Assembly: GCA_963930655.1 (NCBI GenBank)
Contig: OZ005601.1
Span: forward strand, 17,228,001-17,292,000
DNA length: 64,000 nucleotides
Direction: 5' to 3'
DNA from: Myrica gale
Taxonomy: Eukaryota; Streptophyta; Magnoliopsida; Fagales; Myricaceae
Position numbers and translations under genes: made by a program. How positions within the stretch are numbered: the stretch's first letter is position 1; every line of letters begins with the position of its first letter. Positions 48,840 through 60,701 of this stretch are shown piece after piece. Below the pieces are notes generated by a model. It was not told the origin of the DNA. It was given only the letters and a program-made list of their open reading frames with translations, and made no database searches.

Positions 48840-51800
48840 CTAGATGATAAATAAACTGATTGGGCCAAACTTCCTTGATTGGAAGAGAAATCTTATAATT
48901 GTACTCACAGTGGATAAAATAGCTCATGTCCTCTGAGAGGAGACCCCTCAGCTTATCTTGGCTGATGCTACACAAGAACAAATAGTTATTTTTGCAAAGT
49001 GGCATGAGGCACAACGTCTCATATCTACAATATGTTGCAGGGGTTTAAAGAAACCCGGAGACTAGACGAAGTGGAATTCATCATAAAGATGGGGATGACT
49101 GCAAGTGTTATAACGACTGCCAAAGGTACTTTTCACCTAAGTCTACAATGGAACAAAGTTTTACTTTTGGAATAGTTTCTATATGTACCAGAATGTCGGA
49201 GAAACTTAATTTATGTTTCAAAACTTGGAATATCTGGATATTCTCTTGTCTTTAATACTAAACTTGTTATTAATTTTCACAATCAGTTTATTGATTCTGG
49301 TACTATTATGGATGGTCTTTATATTTTGGAAAATATTGTAGACTTTGTGCATACTATAGAGAATGATGCAGCTACCAGTATGCAAACTCTCAAAAGGAAG
49401 AGGGATGTAAATCTCTTTCTTGTGGCTTATAAGACTTGGTCATGCTAATCTGGATAGGATCAACAGATTAGTGAGGGATGGGTCATCAGACGTTTTTGAA
49501 GGTTTAGCCATACCCAATATGAGAGCCTTGCTTGCAGGGAAAGATGACCAAGAATCCTTTTAAAGGAAAAGGAACTAGGGCCACAGAGTTGTTAGAGTTA
49601 GTTCATACTAATGTATGTGGTTCTTTTAACCACATAGCAAGAGGAGGGTTCTCATATTTCATCACTTTCATTGATGATTATTCCAGGTATGGTTATCTAT
49701 ACCTGATGAGACACAAGTGTGAATCCTTTGAAAAGTTCAAAGAGTTTCAGAGTGAAGTTGAGAATCAACTGGAAAGGAGTATTAAGATACTCCGTTCTGA
49801 TAGAGGAGGCGAATATCTCTCAGGAGATTTACAGAACTCATCTCAAAGAGAAAGACTTCATATCTCAATTGGCTCCCCCTCCTACGCCACAACATAATGG
49901 TGTTGCAAAAAGAAGGAACCGAACACTACTAGATATGGTTCGGTCAATGATAAGCTTGTCACAATTACCTGTTTATTTTTGGAGTTATGCCTTAGAGACA
50001 GTTGTTTATATTGTAAACAAGATACCTACTAAGTTTGTTCCTAATACTCCATATAAGTTATGGACTGGCAAAAAGTCATGTCTGAAACACTTGAGAGTAT
50101 GGGATGCCCGGCTCAAGTTAAAAAGGTTGACGTGGAGAAGCTAGAATCAAGGACTACAAAATGTTTGTTTGTGAGTTACCCCAAAACATCAACTGGTTAT
50201 TATTTTTATAACCAAAAGGATCAAAAGGCAATTGATAGTAGAAATGTAATATTCCTAGAAGATGAGTACAACCTAAGTGATGGGAAAAGCAAGATTGTTC
50301 TTGACGCACAGTAAGCTAAACCAAATACTATGGCAGATAAGATTGATGCTGAAAGGGATATAACCGAACCCACAAATGAGTATGAAGAGTTCAGATTTCA
50401 AGAGCCTCGACACAGTAAAAGAATTTGTGAACCTCCAGTTAGATATGTATGATAAATGAGATTTATCAAATGCAATCGAAGGGGTTGGATGATGATCCAT
50501 ATACTTACCAAGAGGCTGTCAGCGACAATGATGCAATACACTAGAAGATAGCGATGAAATCAGAAATGAACATCATGTACTCTAATGAGGTCTGGACCCT
50601 TATTGATCAACAAGAAGGCTTCAAGCATATAGGTTGTAAATGGGTATACAAAAGAAATCAAGGATAACGAGGTCTGGACCCTTATTGATCAAACAGAGCG
50701 CATCAGACCTATAGGTTGTAAATGGGATACAAAAGAAAACCCTACTGGAGAGGTAGAGACTTTCAAAGCTAGACTAGTTACGAAAGGTTATACTAAAAAA
50801 CATGGTATTGTTTTCACCAGTAGCTATAATGAAGTCCATTAGAATCCTATTGTCAATTGTCGCTCATTATGATTATGTGATCTTGCAGATGGATATGAAA
50901 GTCGCATTTCTGAATGGGTACATCTAAGAGGAGATTTATATGCAACAACCTGAAGGTTTCCTTTCTCCTGGACAAGAATCTAAAGTGTGCAAACTGAACA
51001 AATCCATTTATGGACTAAAACAGGCATCATGTTGTTAGAACATTTGTTTTGATGAGATGATCAAATCGTTTGGTTTCTCACAAAACATAGATGGATCTTG
51101 TGTTTGCAAGAGGATTAGTGGGACTTCAGTAATGTTCCTTATTCTTTATGTTGATGATATTCTACTCATGGGTAATGACCTTATTGCAATGTCATCAGTG
51201 AAAGTATGGTTAGCAAACCATATTTCAATAAAAAAACCTCTGGAAAGCATCCTACATTCTTGAGATCAAAGTGTTTAGAAACCGAGACAAAAGGCTTTTA
51301 GGGCTTTCATTGGCCCACTACATTGACAAGAAATTTGTGCGGTACAACATGTAGGATGCCAAGAAAGGGTTTTTACCCTTTAGGCATACCATACATCTCT
51401 CCAAGAAGATGTCTCCTAAGACACAGGAAGAGCGAGATAAGATAAGGAAGTTTCCTTATGCTTCAGTTGTAGGAAGCCTCATGTATGCAATGCTCTGTAC
51501 AAGGTCAGTTATCAGTCATGCAGTTAGTGTTGTGAGTAGATATCAATCAGACACGGGTCCTGAGCACTGGACAACAGTCAAGCATATTCTCAAATACTTG
51601 GAGAAGTTTCAAGTAGAACACCACTGCTGACTCCACCACCGAGGCAGAATATGTTGCTGCCAGCGAATCTGCAAAGGAAGTTGTGTGGATACAAAAATTC
51701 ATACAAGAGTTTGAAGTTGTTCCTTCAATTGAGTCCCCGATTACCATTTATTGTGATAACAATGGTGCTATAGCACAGCCGGTGGAACCTCGGGCATATC

Positions 51801-52004
51801 AAAGGACAAAACACATAAAAAGAAGATTTCATCTTATTCGTGACAATTATGAATCGGGGTGATGTAGTGATGGCTAAAATAGCATCAGCTGAGAACATCA
51901 CAAACTCATTCACTAAACCGTTGACTCAGAAAGTGTTTGAGAAGCATTTAGAATCTATGGGTGTTAATCACATGTCTGATTGGTATTGAGTGCAAGTGGG
52001 AGAT

Positions 52005-53261
52005 TGTTAAATGTATGCCCTCAAAACCAAACCTTTTTCATAATTATGAGATAATTATTACTATTGATTAATCACTTGTATATTATTTTGGGTACATGAA
52101 ATGACATAAGATGTCATATTGTTTAGCAATATTGTAGAAAAGCCAAGCCAATGATTAATGAATCGGAGGTGGGGAGTATGACTTTTCGGATCCTTGTTAA
52201 CTTACTTCGCTCTAGACCGAGATACATGTAATGTATAAATAGGTCTATACTCGTTGTGCATCTATAAGATAGAATGATGAACTCCGTTATTGAGGTGGTG
52301 ACCTTAAGCAGACGAGTGGGTGCAATGTAAGAGTACATGCACTAAACCGGATCAAAGATGAATACCTTCTAGAAACGATCACTGATGTAGAGAATGATAT
52401 TTTCAGCACAATTAGCTTATGTTGTCCTTAGACTTGAGAGAGTTATGCAGGTTTGCTTGTTGTGTGCTTGTGCTATGACTGAGTCATTTGGTATGATCTT
52501 TGTAGATCAAATATTCCAGATAATGTTGGGCCTTGTGCATAGTAAGTGAATTTGTATAATTGTTCAATATGGAATCTACCAGTCTCTTGATGAGGCAGTT
52601 TATTCATTGTGTCTGTATATTGTTGGACTCACATAAAAAATGTTGCGCAATGAGATTTTGTTAAAAGTCTTTTCACGATTTTTAGTTATATTATATATTA
52701 AGTAAATATTTGCGAAAATAATTTTGAAATGTTTTGGAAGTCCAACTTGGTACAAATTGAGAATTAAGAATTATATGAGCTAGGGACTTAATCGGTGATA
52801 TTATTCCAGTCATATTAGCTCAAGTGGAATATAGTATGGTGGAATGATAAATAAGCATATAATTGTTAGCAAAAGGGATTTCACAAAAACAATCTTAGTA
52901 TCTCGGGGGGTCAATTGTGATATGTTAATGAACTTGATCACAATTTGTAGAAGTTCATACATTCGGATTACAGAATATAAGAGAGTTGAAAAATAGTTTT
53001 TCATGATAATCCTACGGCCGAGATTTGAGGTCCCTAAAGATCTCACGCTATAGCATAGTTGAGTTCTGAGCTAGCCATTATAAATAGCTCAGAAACTCAT
53101 TTGAGAAGTAGAGAATTCATTTTGAACGTGAGATTTTCTCTCTCTATAAGAATCTCTCTCTCTACTCTCTCTCAAACCTGTGTGCATGGATCTAAAGGAG
53201 GCAGCATGCTTTGGCTATTTTTATTCGACGATCATTTCCGTTGCGATCTCGCGTTCCAACA
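52005..53261 (+). repeat. 3' LTR of Copia B
   Basis: 1,257 bp, starting TGTTAAATGTATGCC right after the purine tract AAGTGGGAGAT and ending CGTTCCAACA. The same family provides the solo LTRs at 4166-16411 and 27847-29012 and the fragment at 53262-53588. Confidence 0.9.
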
Positions 53262-53588
53262 AAGATCACCACCTCAATGATGGAGTTCATCATTCTATCT
53301 TATAGATGCACAACGAGTGCAGACCTATTTGTATATTATCATATATCTCGGTCTAGAACAAAGTGAGACAACAAAGATCACAAAAGTCATACTCCCCACC
53401 TTCGATTCATTAATCATTGGCCTAACTTTTTTGCAATGTTACTCAACAATATGACATCTTATGTCATTGCAAATTATGAGATCTTATGTCATTGCATGTA
53501 TCCAAAATAATATACAAGTGATTAATCAACAACAATAAGTATCTCATAATTATTCAAAATTATTAGTTTTGAGGGCATACATCTAACA
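53262..53588 (-). repeat. Inverted Copia LTR fragment abutting the Copia B 3' LTR
   Basis: The reverse complement of about the first 310-330 bp of the same LTR family, ending with the LTR terminus (GGGCATACATCTAACA) at 53588 next to Mutator-like transposase sequence. The rest of this inverted LTR is not seen left of Copia B. Either Copia B inserted into an earlier inverted copy and the left part was lost, or this is a rearranged end. Confidence 0.8.
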
Positions 53589-54300
53589 ATATATATATGC
53601 AGGGTCTTGTACCAGCATTTGATCAAGTTATCCCTTATGCAGACCACCACTTTTGTGTGCAACACTTGTACGCAAACTTCAGGGATGCTGGCCACCGTGG
53701 GATATCACTGAAGGACAAACTATGGGGAGTAGCTATAGCAATTACGGAGGCTGAAGTCAATAAAATAAAGGATGAACAGAAAGCTTTGAGTCAACCAGCG
53801 CATGATTACCTACGGAAAATTGACCCCAAGTGTATGGTCTCATTCGTGGTTCCACACCCACAAAAAAAGTGACAAGTCAATGCATACCTGTGTTAACTCG
53901 TACGTGTTGCAAGCATGTGACAAGTCGATATTAACCATGGTTGAAATGATAAAAAAGAAGTTGATGAGAAGGTATCAACTTAAAAGGGGGGAATAACAAA
54001 CCACATCGGTAGACTATGCCCCCGACTTGTAGAAAAACTTGAGTCGATCGGTAAGGAGGCAAGTCATTGCCTTCCTACTTATGTTGGGGAAGGCTTCTTC
54101 GAGGTGGAATGCAATTTGAACGAGTTTGTGGTCAACCTTCAGCAGAGGACTTGCTCTTGTCGCACGTGGGATATGACTGGGATCCCTTGCGCTCACGGAT
54201 TTGCAGCAATTATATATGACGGAAGAAATACAGAAGACTACGTCGACTAGTTGTACACCACGGATGCACACCTGATGAGTGCATAAAAGTACAATCTGAA
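53589..54300 (+). pseudogene. Mutator-like (MuDR) transposase, C-terminal half, decayed
   Basis: From 53597 the frame reads GLVPAFDQVIPYADHHFCVQ then HLYANF, the conserved MULE block just after the catalytic region. A frame change near 53870 continues as SYVLQACDKSILTMVEMIKK (the conserved SFN-D-R-KPI-TMLE region). A further change at about 54000 precedes a SWIM zinc finger (CSCRTWDMTGIPCAH, about 54150-54195) that usually closes these proteins. The frame changes show a pseudogene. It belongs with the N-terminal part at 41780-42787; about 10.8 kb of insertions separate them. Confidence 0.85.
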
Positions 54301-55780
54301 CGTTACTTCTTCATGTTCATTTGCTAATACACAAGTATAATTCGGACATTTTAATGGTATTTTTCAACTTGAATGTTCTTTTACAAAGTGTCAAGTTCTT
54401 ATTATTTTTAATGATTTTATTGCTGGAAATAAATTAAGTAGAGTTTGAATTCTAACCCTAAGAGATGGACCTTAATTCGAGTACGAGGCTTTATCCAATA
54501 ACGCAAAATGACCTAGAAGTTGAATGAATTGAATGGAAGATCTCCTGTGCAGCCTCCAGTATTATTGCATATCTCTTTCGTCTAAGATAGGATTAATACA
54601 AATCAAGAAGAGTTTGAATTCTAACTTAATGTCCAACAGTTTCTCTAGAAATAGAGATTCTCAAATTCCGACAGTTACTAGAGAAAATAGGCGCCGCAAT
54701 ATCTGGAGAATTATGGGTACGATATTCTCTGAGCAGTCGTCACTATTATTATCAGATATTTCATGTCAGATAACGGATTGATGCGATTCGAAAAGGACAT
54801 GACAGTCAACTCACAGGGTTACATTTTCTCCAGAAATAACAATTTTCCAATTCCGACGTTTAATAGGAGAAAAATTGCCCAAAATATCATGAGTAAAATC
54901 TAGAACATTGAATGTACGAATTTGGATACAATTTTCTTTCTTTGGAAGGAAGATGGCTTGGAGGACGTGGGAAAGGACATCTTGAGTGAGTGGAGGCTAG
55001 GTTTGGATGGTTTTTGTTTTATTTTTCTTTTTTTAGCTATCTTTTGGGGGCGTGAGTTTCTTTGCTCGAATGGATAGCTAAATCTATATGCAAAGCTAGG
55101 GATGAACTCGTACGAATAATGATATTATCTATTTGCTTTTGATTCATGTAATCATTCCTCACGTTGATACAAATCTTATTTATTATTATCCAACTATTAT
55201 TAGCTTTTTTTTCTATCTCTGAATGATCTTGGAATGATTCACTTCATAGATTCAATCATGCTTTGTCTATAGAGGGGTTAACGTCCATGATTTTATTTCA
55301 GATAAGCTATTATCTTGCTGATTTATTTTTTTGCTACAATATTACCAATGAGGTATATTTTCGTCATTAGGTTATGCCAATAAGAATAATAACTCATAAG
55401 GTTTTTAAATGGTGACTGATTTCTCAGAGAGTTACCTTTGAATTAGTTTTGGTTTGTAGTTCTATATCTTCCGATTGGGGACTTTGGAGTTGAATTCCCT
55501 AATTGTGTTATTCAGTGAATCAAGAAGAAATTGATATTCCTAATGCTTTGTTATCCATAATCTTGAGTAAACTTTTTTCAGCATTATAATCTTATGTTTT
55601 TAAAATCATAGGTCATTCAAGTTATTTTCAATGGATAATTAAGTAGTTTCCTTTAGTTTTCTTGTTCTAATCATGTTTCTTTCACTCATCTCCCTAAGGA
55701 ATCGACACCCCAAAGATGTGCTACAACTACTCATGTGTTATTCTTTGGGCATAATCAATACCAGAAGGCATATGCATATA
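54301..55780. other. Unassigned insertion or intron within the Mutator-like gene
   Basis: About 1.5 kb of AT-rich sequence between the SWIM finger and the zinc knuckle. It holds two related stretches with GAGTTTGAATTCTAAC (about 54441 and 54610). No domain was recognised in its short frames. Confidence 0.4.
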
Positions 55781-56850
55781 TTATATATCATGTTCCATCT
55801 GAGGAGTAGTGGGTGCGAACACCATATAAGATGATAAATGCCCCCCACCATCAAGGGCTCAATCTAGTAGACCTAGAAAAGTAAGGAAACGGGGATCTGA
55901 GGAGACTACACCCACTGGTTGGATTGGAGGTGACAGACTGGGGTTATATGTTCTGAGTGCAAAGTGATGGGTCACAATAAAAGGACTTGCCCACGACTAA
56001 ATAGGAGAAAAGTATCGCGGAGGTTTCAAAGTGTCGCAAGCTCTCCGGCTGCACCGTTCGGCAGTGAACCTCCACCCTCCCAGTCTAAACCAAACACCCG
56101 CAACACTAGACAGGTGATAATTTTTACTATTATTATTGTCTATTTGTTATCAACTCTAATTTTACTGATATTGCATACCGTGCGAATACCACAGCTATGT
56201 GGCAAAACACCTTTGCAATCTACTGTTGAGCGACTAAGTGTACCCGTAAGTTTTTTCACTCGTACATTTATGTCATGTGACTGAAACATATTAAACCTAT
56301 TTTACTTAACATGTGATGCGCAGATTACAAGAATTCAGCGACTATCACAGCTATTGTTTGGTAGCTTAGGAGAGAGTGCACATCCCGCAGGCCACATAAG
56401 TACACAGCAACTAAAGAACAAACTTATAATTATTCAATTGAGAAAGTAAGTATATAGAAACTAAAGTTCCAACTTCCTATATTTATGTGTTATTTGCATA
56501 CATCGAAAAAAACGGCTCGAGCTCCAACTCTATACCACGAGCCTCTAGCTACAACACCGACAGAGACACACACAACCAGGAAGAATACGAGACCACCACC
56601 ACCAGCAAATTGCATGCCACAAGGATTGCTTCTTGCATACAGATGTGAAGATCAAGTCGGTTGCAAGGAGTTGTGTCGTAGGTCAGCAATCAAGCAGAAA
56701 TGTTGTAATTAACCTCACTACTCCAAAAACAAGACATGGTGTTAGGTGCTCTTGTGACCCCCAGGTCAAGGAGGAATTCAGTTCAGGGTTTTCGACCACC
56801 CTCCGGGCTTTGGAGCATCAAAGAAGGGTAAAGCTCTAGGAATTTCTAGT
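55781..56850 (+). pseudogene. Mutator-like transposase C-terminal exons with a CCHC-type knuckle
   Basis: A stretch reading CSECKVMGHNKRTCPR (about 55949-55996) is the zinc knuckle that ends many plant MULE transposases; just before it is a KVRKRGSEE-like basic segment (about 55880-55905). Interrupted frames continue with proline- and threonine-rich tails (55964-56284 and 56485-56712), probably small exons separated by short introns. Stops and frame changes in the basic segment show decay. Confidence 0.6.
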
Positions 56851-57834
56851 TCTGTCATTATAGATCTATTTAGTTGCTATGCATTGTAAATGTTGGCAGA
56901 TCTTTCTGGTAAACCATTTTTGGAAGTTGGTTGAAAATGTTATGGTATTTTGAGAGTGCCACATTTTTGTATCTGTAAGGTGGCACTTTTTTTATTGATT
57001 TGGTATATGTAAACTTGGTTTTGAAATAAATGCAATGAACTTCTTGAAATGAGTACATAAATTGGATTTGGTTTTGAATGTTAAGCATGATATGCTATTG
57101 TAACAGATTGGTGTACATTCTCTTGAAATGAATGCAGGAATTTGATTTTTCATTTAGAGTACACATTTACAGTAGAATAACAGTGTTAATGATCAACAAA
57201 ATCTCCAACAAGAGACTCAATTATTGAGTTAATCACATTCACTTAATCAATTACAGAGTTAATGATCAATAAAATCTCCAACAAGAGAATAACAACTCAT
57301 GCATCTAACATAAGCTTTAAAGGAGTACATAGTCCGGTACAAAATAAGTGAGCAACTAAAATTCCAACAACAAGACACTAGCTGAAGACCAATGCAACCC
57401 TATAACCTCTCATATAAACATTTGAGGCTTTTCTCACAACCTCAATCTATAGACGATGTTCTGAGATTATATAATCAATTTTGCAACTTCAAATCCTTGA
57501 TCTCTGCTCGATGTTGCGCAGTCAAATCCTCAATTTCTAAACAATGTTGTGCAGTTATATTTACCATCTCTACTCCATGTTATTTTGTCAAATGGACTTA
57601 TTTTATTCTCAGAGCTCTCTCTGAATTGATTCCCAAGAAGATTGTTCCCTAACCATCTGCCCATGCATTGCTGGAAGTTAACGGATAACCCTTCGTCTAT
57701 ACGGGCACATCTTAGGATCCCTTCATGCAAAATAACTACAATGACCTCAAAAAAAATTGGGGGAGAGGGGTAAAACGATTTATTGACATGAATTAGTAAG
57801 GGCTTGATTGATTTTTCTTATAATCTTTACAAGC
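56851..57834. other. Unassigned region with short repeats
   Basis: A stretch of about 30 bp around AATGATCAACAAAATCTCCA is repeated at about 57188 and 57260. A frame at 57392-57652 (86 codons) shows an internal repeat on the pattern ISxxCCAV, and the opposite strand gives a short heptad-like stretch. I recognise neither. It could be the 3' flank of the Mutator-like element. Confidence 0.35.
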
Positions 57835-58041
57835 GGCAGATAGAGCACTTAGAATTTGGGGGGAATGGGAAATCATGTATTCTGCACGTGAATGACTTCT
57901 CCGTTCGTAATAATGGAAAATTAGACGAGGGGTGTAAATTGAAGGAAGCAAAAACCAAGTAGGTAAAATGTCTAAAAAATAAAATAATGAGATATAAAGT
58001 GTCATGACTCCCAAACTACGTGGGTGCCAATTGTAATTAAC
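57835..58041 (-). mobile_element. Half of a terminal-inverted-repeat element related to 58098-59098
   Basis: Its reverse complement begins GGGTTAATTACAATTGGCAC and follows the same pattern as the arms of the neighbouring fold-back element. Only one arm is seen. Confidence 0.65.
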
Positions 58042-58097
58042 CCAAAATTTAAAGTTATAACAATTTAAAAAGTCGACGTTAAATAATTTGTAGATAA

Positions 58098-59098
58098 GGG
58101 TTAATTACACTTTGCACTCACGAGATTTTGGACTCATACTTTGCACCCTTTCTTTTATTTTTGAGACATTGCCCCTCTCAACTTTTGAGTTCCGTCGATT
58201 TGCCCCCCCCCCATTAATTTCTCCATCAAAATGAATGGAAATATCAATCACTTGTTCTGCATGTGTCTCGCTTGTCTATTTTTACCCCGATATTCAAAAA
58301 GGGTTAATTACACTTTATAGCCATTAGGTTTGGGAGGTCTGACACTTTGCACCCCTTATTTTATTTTTGAGACATTGCACTGCTCAACTTCTACGTCTTG
58401 TCGATTTGAATCCTAGTTAATTTCACTATCAAAATGAATGAAAATGTACAGCATGTGCAAAACAAGTGGGTCACTTTCCCATTTTGCCCACGATATGCAA
58501 ACTGTTATGTGAGTGGAACTGTAATCTAATAGTTAGCCACCAAAGTATTCAAACGTTGATTGCAATATAGGGCAAGACTGAAGAGCCTAAATTAATGACA
58601 AGGAGAGTGGTTAGGTCAAGTAAAAGAACACTTGGAATGTCCTTTGTTCACGAGAAACATACAAGGGAAGACAAGGGACATCAATTACAGGATAAGAAAT
58701 TTTTTTAAGGGTGTTATCGTCGTAACAGTTTGAATATCAAGGGCAAAATGGGCAATTGAGCCACGTGTTCCGAACGTGCTGGACAATTCTGTTCATTTTG
58801 ATGGCGAAATTAACCTGGAGGTGCAAATCTGATGGGACCATGTTTCAAAAATAAAAAGAAGGGAGTGCAAAGTGTCAGACCCTCCAAACCTAGTGGATGC
58901 AAAGTGTAACTAACCCTTTTTGAATGTCGGGAGAAAAATGAGCAAGATAAGCACATGTTATTTCTGTTCGGTTTGATTGAAAAATTAACAGGGGTGCAAA
59001 TCGACGGAACCCAGAAGTTGACAGTTGCAATGTCTCATAAATAAAATAAAGAGTGTAAAGTGTCAGATCCCCCAAACCTCGTGGGTGTAAAATATAGG
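58098..59098. mobile_element. Fold-back element with nested inverted arms
   Basis: The outer arms (from 58098 and back from 59098) and the inner arms (from 58306 and back from 58922) all open with the same GGGTTAATTACACTTT-like sequence followed by a conserved TTTTGAGACATTGC block. The four arm copies give two nested inverted pairs. The outer arms are about 210 bp, then the inner pair restarts. It has no coding sequence. Target duplications are unclear because the arms run into each other. Of Mutator-like or related non-autonomous type. Confidence 0.75.
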
Positions 59099-59330
59099 GA
59101 AATTGAAAATTTGGTCACTAGGTTTTAGTACCGCTGAAAAAATGGTCACTGAACTTATTTTTTTTACTTTTTGGTCACTGAGAACATGTAGTGGTGACTT
59201 TTCACTCCATCCGTCAAACCTCCGTTAATTTTTAATGAAATAGAATGTGGTCGACCGCTACATGAATCGGTCGTCCGCTTCATGTAGCGATCGTCCGCTT
59301 CATGTATATGGTTGCAGATTCTCTCTTTAA
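59099..59330. repeat. Possible transposon end with a short tandem repeat
   Basis: A stretch opening with AAATTTGGTCACTAGGTTTT looks like a terminal repeat of another non-autonomous family. At about 59249-59308 a unit of about 20-24 bp (TCGTCCGCTTCATGTA core) is repeated about three times. Confidence 0.5.
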
Positions 59331-59399
59331 TTTTAGATGGTTCGGTATACTTGATTGATTTAGCTATATATCTTAGACAATTAATAATTTGGGAGAAAT

Positions 59400-60028
59400 T
59401 ATTTGATTATTTGATTGATTTAGCTATATATCTTACAAATGCAATGTCACAAGCTTTATAGTGAAAGGATCAAGACATTGTTAATGTTATGTGTTTGATT
59501 AGAGTTTTGAGGGAATGGTTACAGGAGTTGAGGGAGATAGGATGAGATGAATTTTTGGAACAAGTCAAAATATTTTGTCTGAATAATTCTATCAATGTGC
59601 CCAATATGGAAGATATTATACCAACTCGCGGTCATTCGAGGGGTGGAGGGCAAACAATTACTTATTTGCATTATTTTAGTGTAGAAGTGTTTTGCCAGAT
59701 TATTGATTTAATTACTCAAGAGATGAAAGAATGACTGAATGAATGATTGCATGATAGTGTACATCTAGCATGAAATTTTTGAAACTATAGAGAACGAAGT
59801 TCTTTTGCAACATTTTCAGAAGATGCAGAAACGCAGGATCCAATTGCCCCCTCTTAATCGTAGTACATAGTACGATACGTGTATTTCAATATTTCTAATA
59901 TTTTTAGTCTTTAATTTTTAATATTGTAATTCTAAGACAGTTTTTAGCATTACATATGAAAAAAAATTTCAGTCATTTTGCTTTAAAAAGTTTGTCATGG
60001 TTAGCTTCTAATCCTGGTTGCGCCACTG
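59400..60028 (+). mobile_element. hAT transposon relic (TTF-type transposase family)
   Basis: Interrupted frames show characteristic TTF/hAT transposase segments: FLEQVKIFCLNNSINVPNME then GHSRGGGQTIT and LHYFSVEVFCQIIDLITQEM (about 59535-59730), and a C-terminal dimerisation-region end reading ENEVLLQHFQKMQKRR (about 59790-59840). The element closes with TAATCCTGGTTGCGCCACTG, ending at 60028, whose reverse complement CAGTGGCGCAACC has the form of the terminal repeat of this hAT group. The 5' end and most of the transposase are lost, and it carries stops. The frame is decayed and non-functional. Confidence 0.75.
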
Positions 60029-60219
60029 GTTTACTCGTATGGGTAGACATTAAACTCATGTTCGTCTACTACTTGTTTGTCTAGAAATAGAAAATTGTTC
60101 GTACAATTAGTGAACTATGAGGTTATATTTTGGCTTAATTAATTTACTAGTCTTTGGGTTTTACTCTCTTTTTTTCTCAAGTTGATCCATCAATTTTAAT
60201 TATTTCTCTTAATTTTTTT

Positions 60220-60701
60220 AGGCTTAATTAGTCCACTAGTCTCTGGGGTATGACTGAATCTCAAACTGGTCCCGAAGGTTTATTTTGTTATATACTACTC
60301 CTTATAGAATCCTTTGTGTCTTAAAGTGGTCATTCTATCGACTCGGTTCGTCCGTTAATTAAATAAATCTCACATGACTAAAGGGGACACATCACCATCA
60401 AGTACAAGCAGCCACTTGGCTCCTAGTCACTCAGGGTGCAAAAGATTTGTCTAACATGGCATTATGAGCTGGCGTTTTAGGTCCAGATGGCGTAGACAAT
60501 TCGATGTGGATTTTAAATTAATACCAATCAGTTCAACTTAGTAGTTTGAGTGAATTGAGGACATGTGACTGCTTGCAATTGATGGTGAGGTGTCCTCGTT
60601 CTTCACATGAAAGTTATTATGTTAATAGAGCCAACAGAGTTGACAGAGTGACCAGTTTGAGATTTGGACATACTTTAGAAACTAGTGGACTAATTAAGCC
60701 T
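60220..60701. mobile_element. Short inverted-repeat (MITE-like) element
   Basis: 482 bp with inverted ends: AGGCTTAATTAGTCCACTAG at 60220 and its near-exact reverse complement ending at 60701, with the arms extending inward (TCAAACTGGTC against GACCAGTTTGA). T runs flank both ends, so a target duplication cannot be read with confidence. A second copy of the same terminal sequence in the same orientation begins near 60132. The frame at 60546-60728 crosses its end and is not a gene. Confidence 0.75.

Larger units (their letters stand above)
43690..53261 (+). mobile_element. Ty1/Copia element B, broken, with a nested Gypsy solo LTR
   Basis: Parts: tail of the 5' LTR (43690-43847), primer-binding site (43850-43860), GC-rich leader (43861-44468 and 47878 onward), gag start (about 48840-49080), integrase (about 49440-50130), reverse transcriptase (about 50560-51260), RNase H (about 51400-51960), purine tract (51994-52004) and full 3' LTR (52005-53261). 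Integrase signs include TFIDDYSRYGYLYLM and LRSDRGGEY; the RT box reads LYVDDILLMGND. It is broken in many places, the 5' LTR is truncated, and it is fairly old. A Gypsy solo LTR (44469-47872) lies in the leader. Confidence 0.85.
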
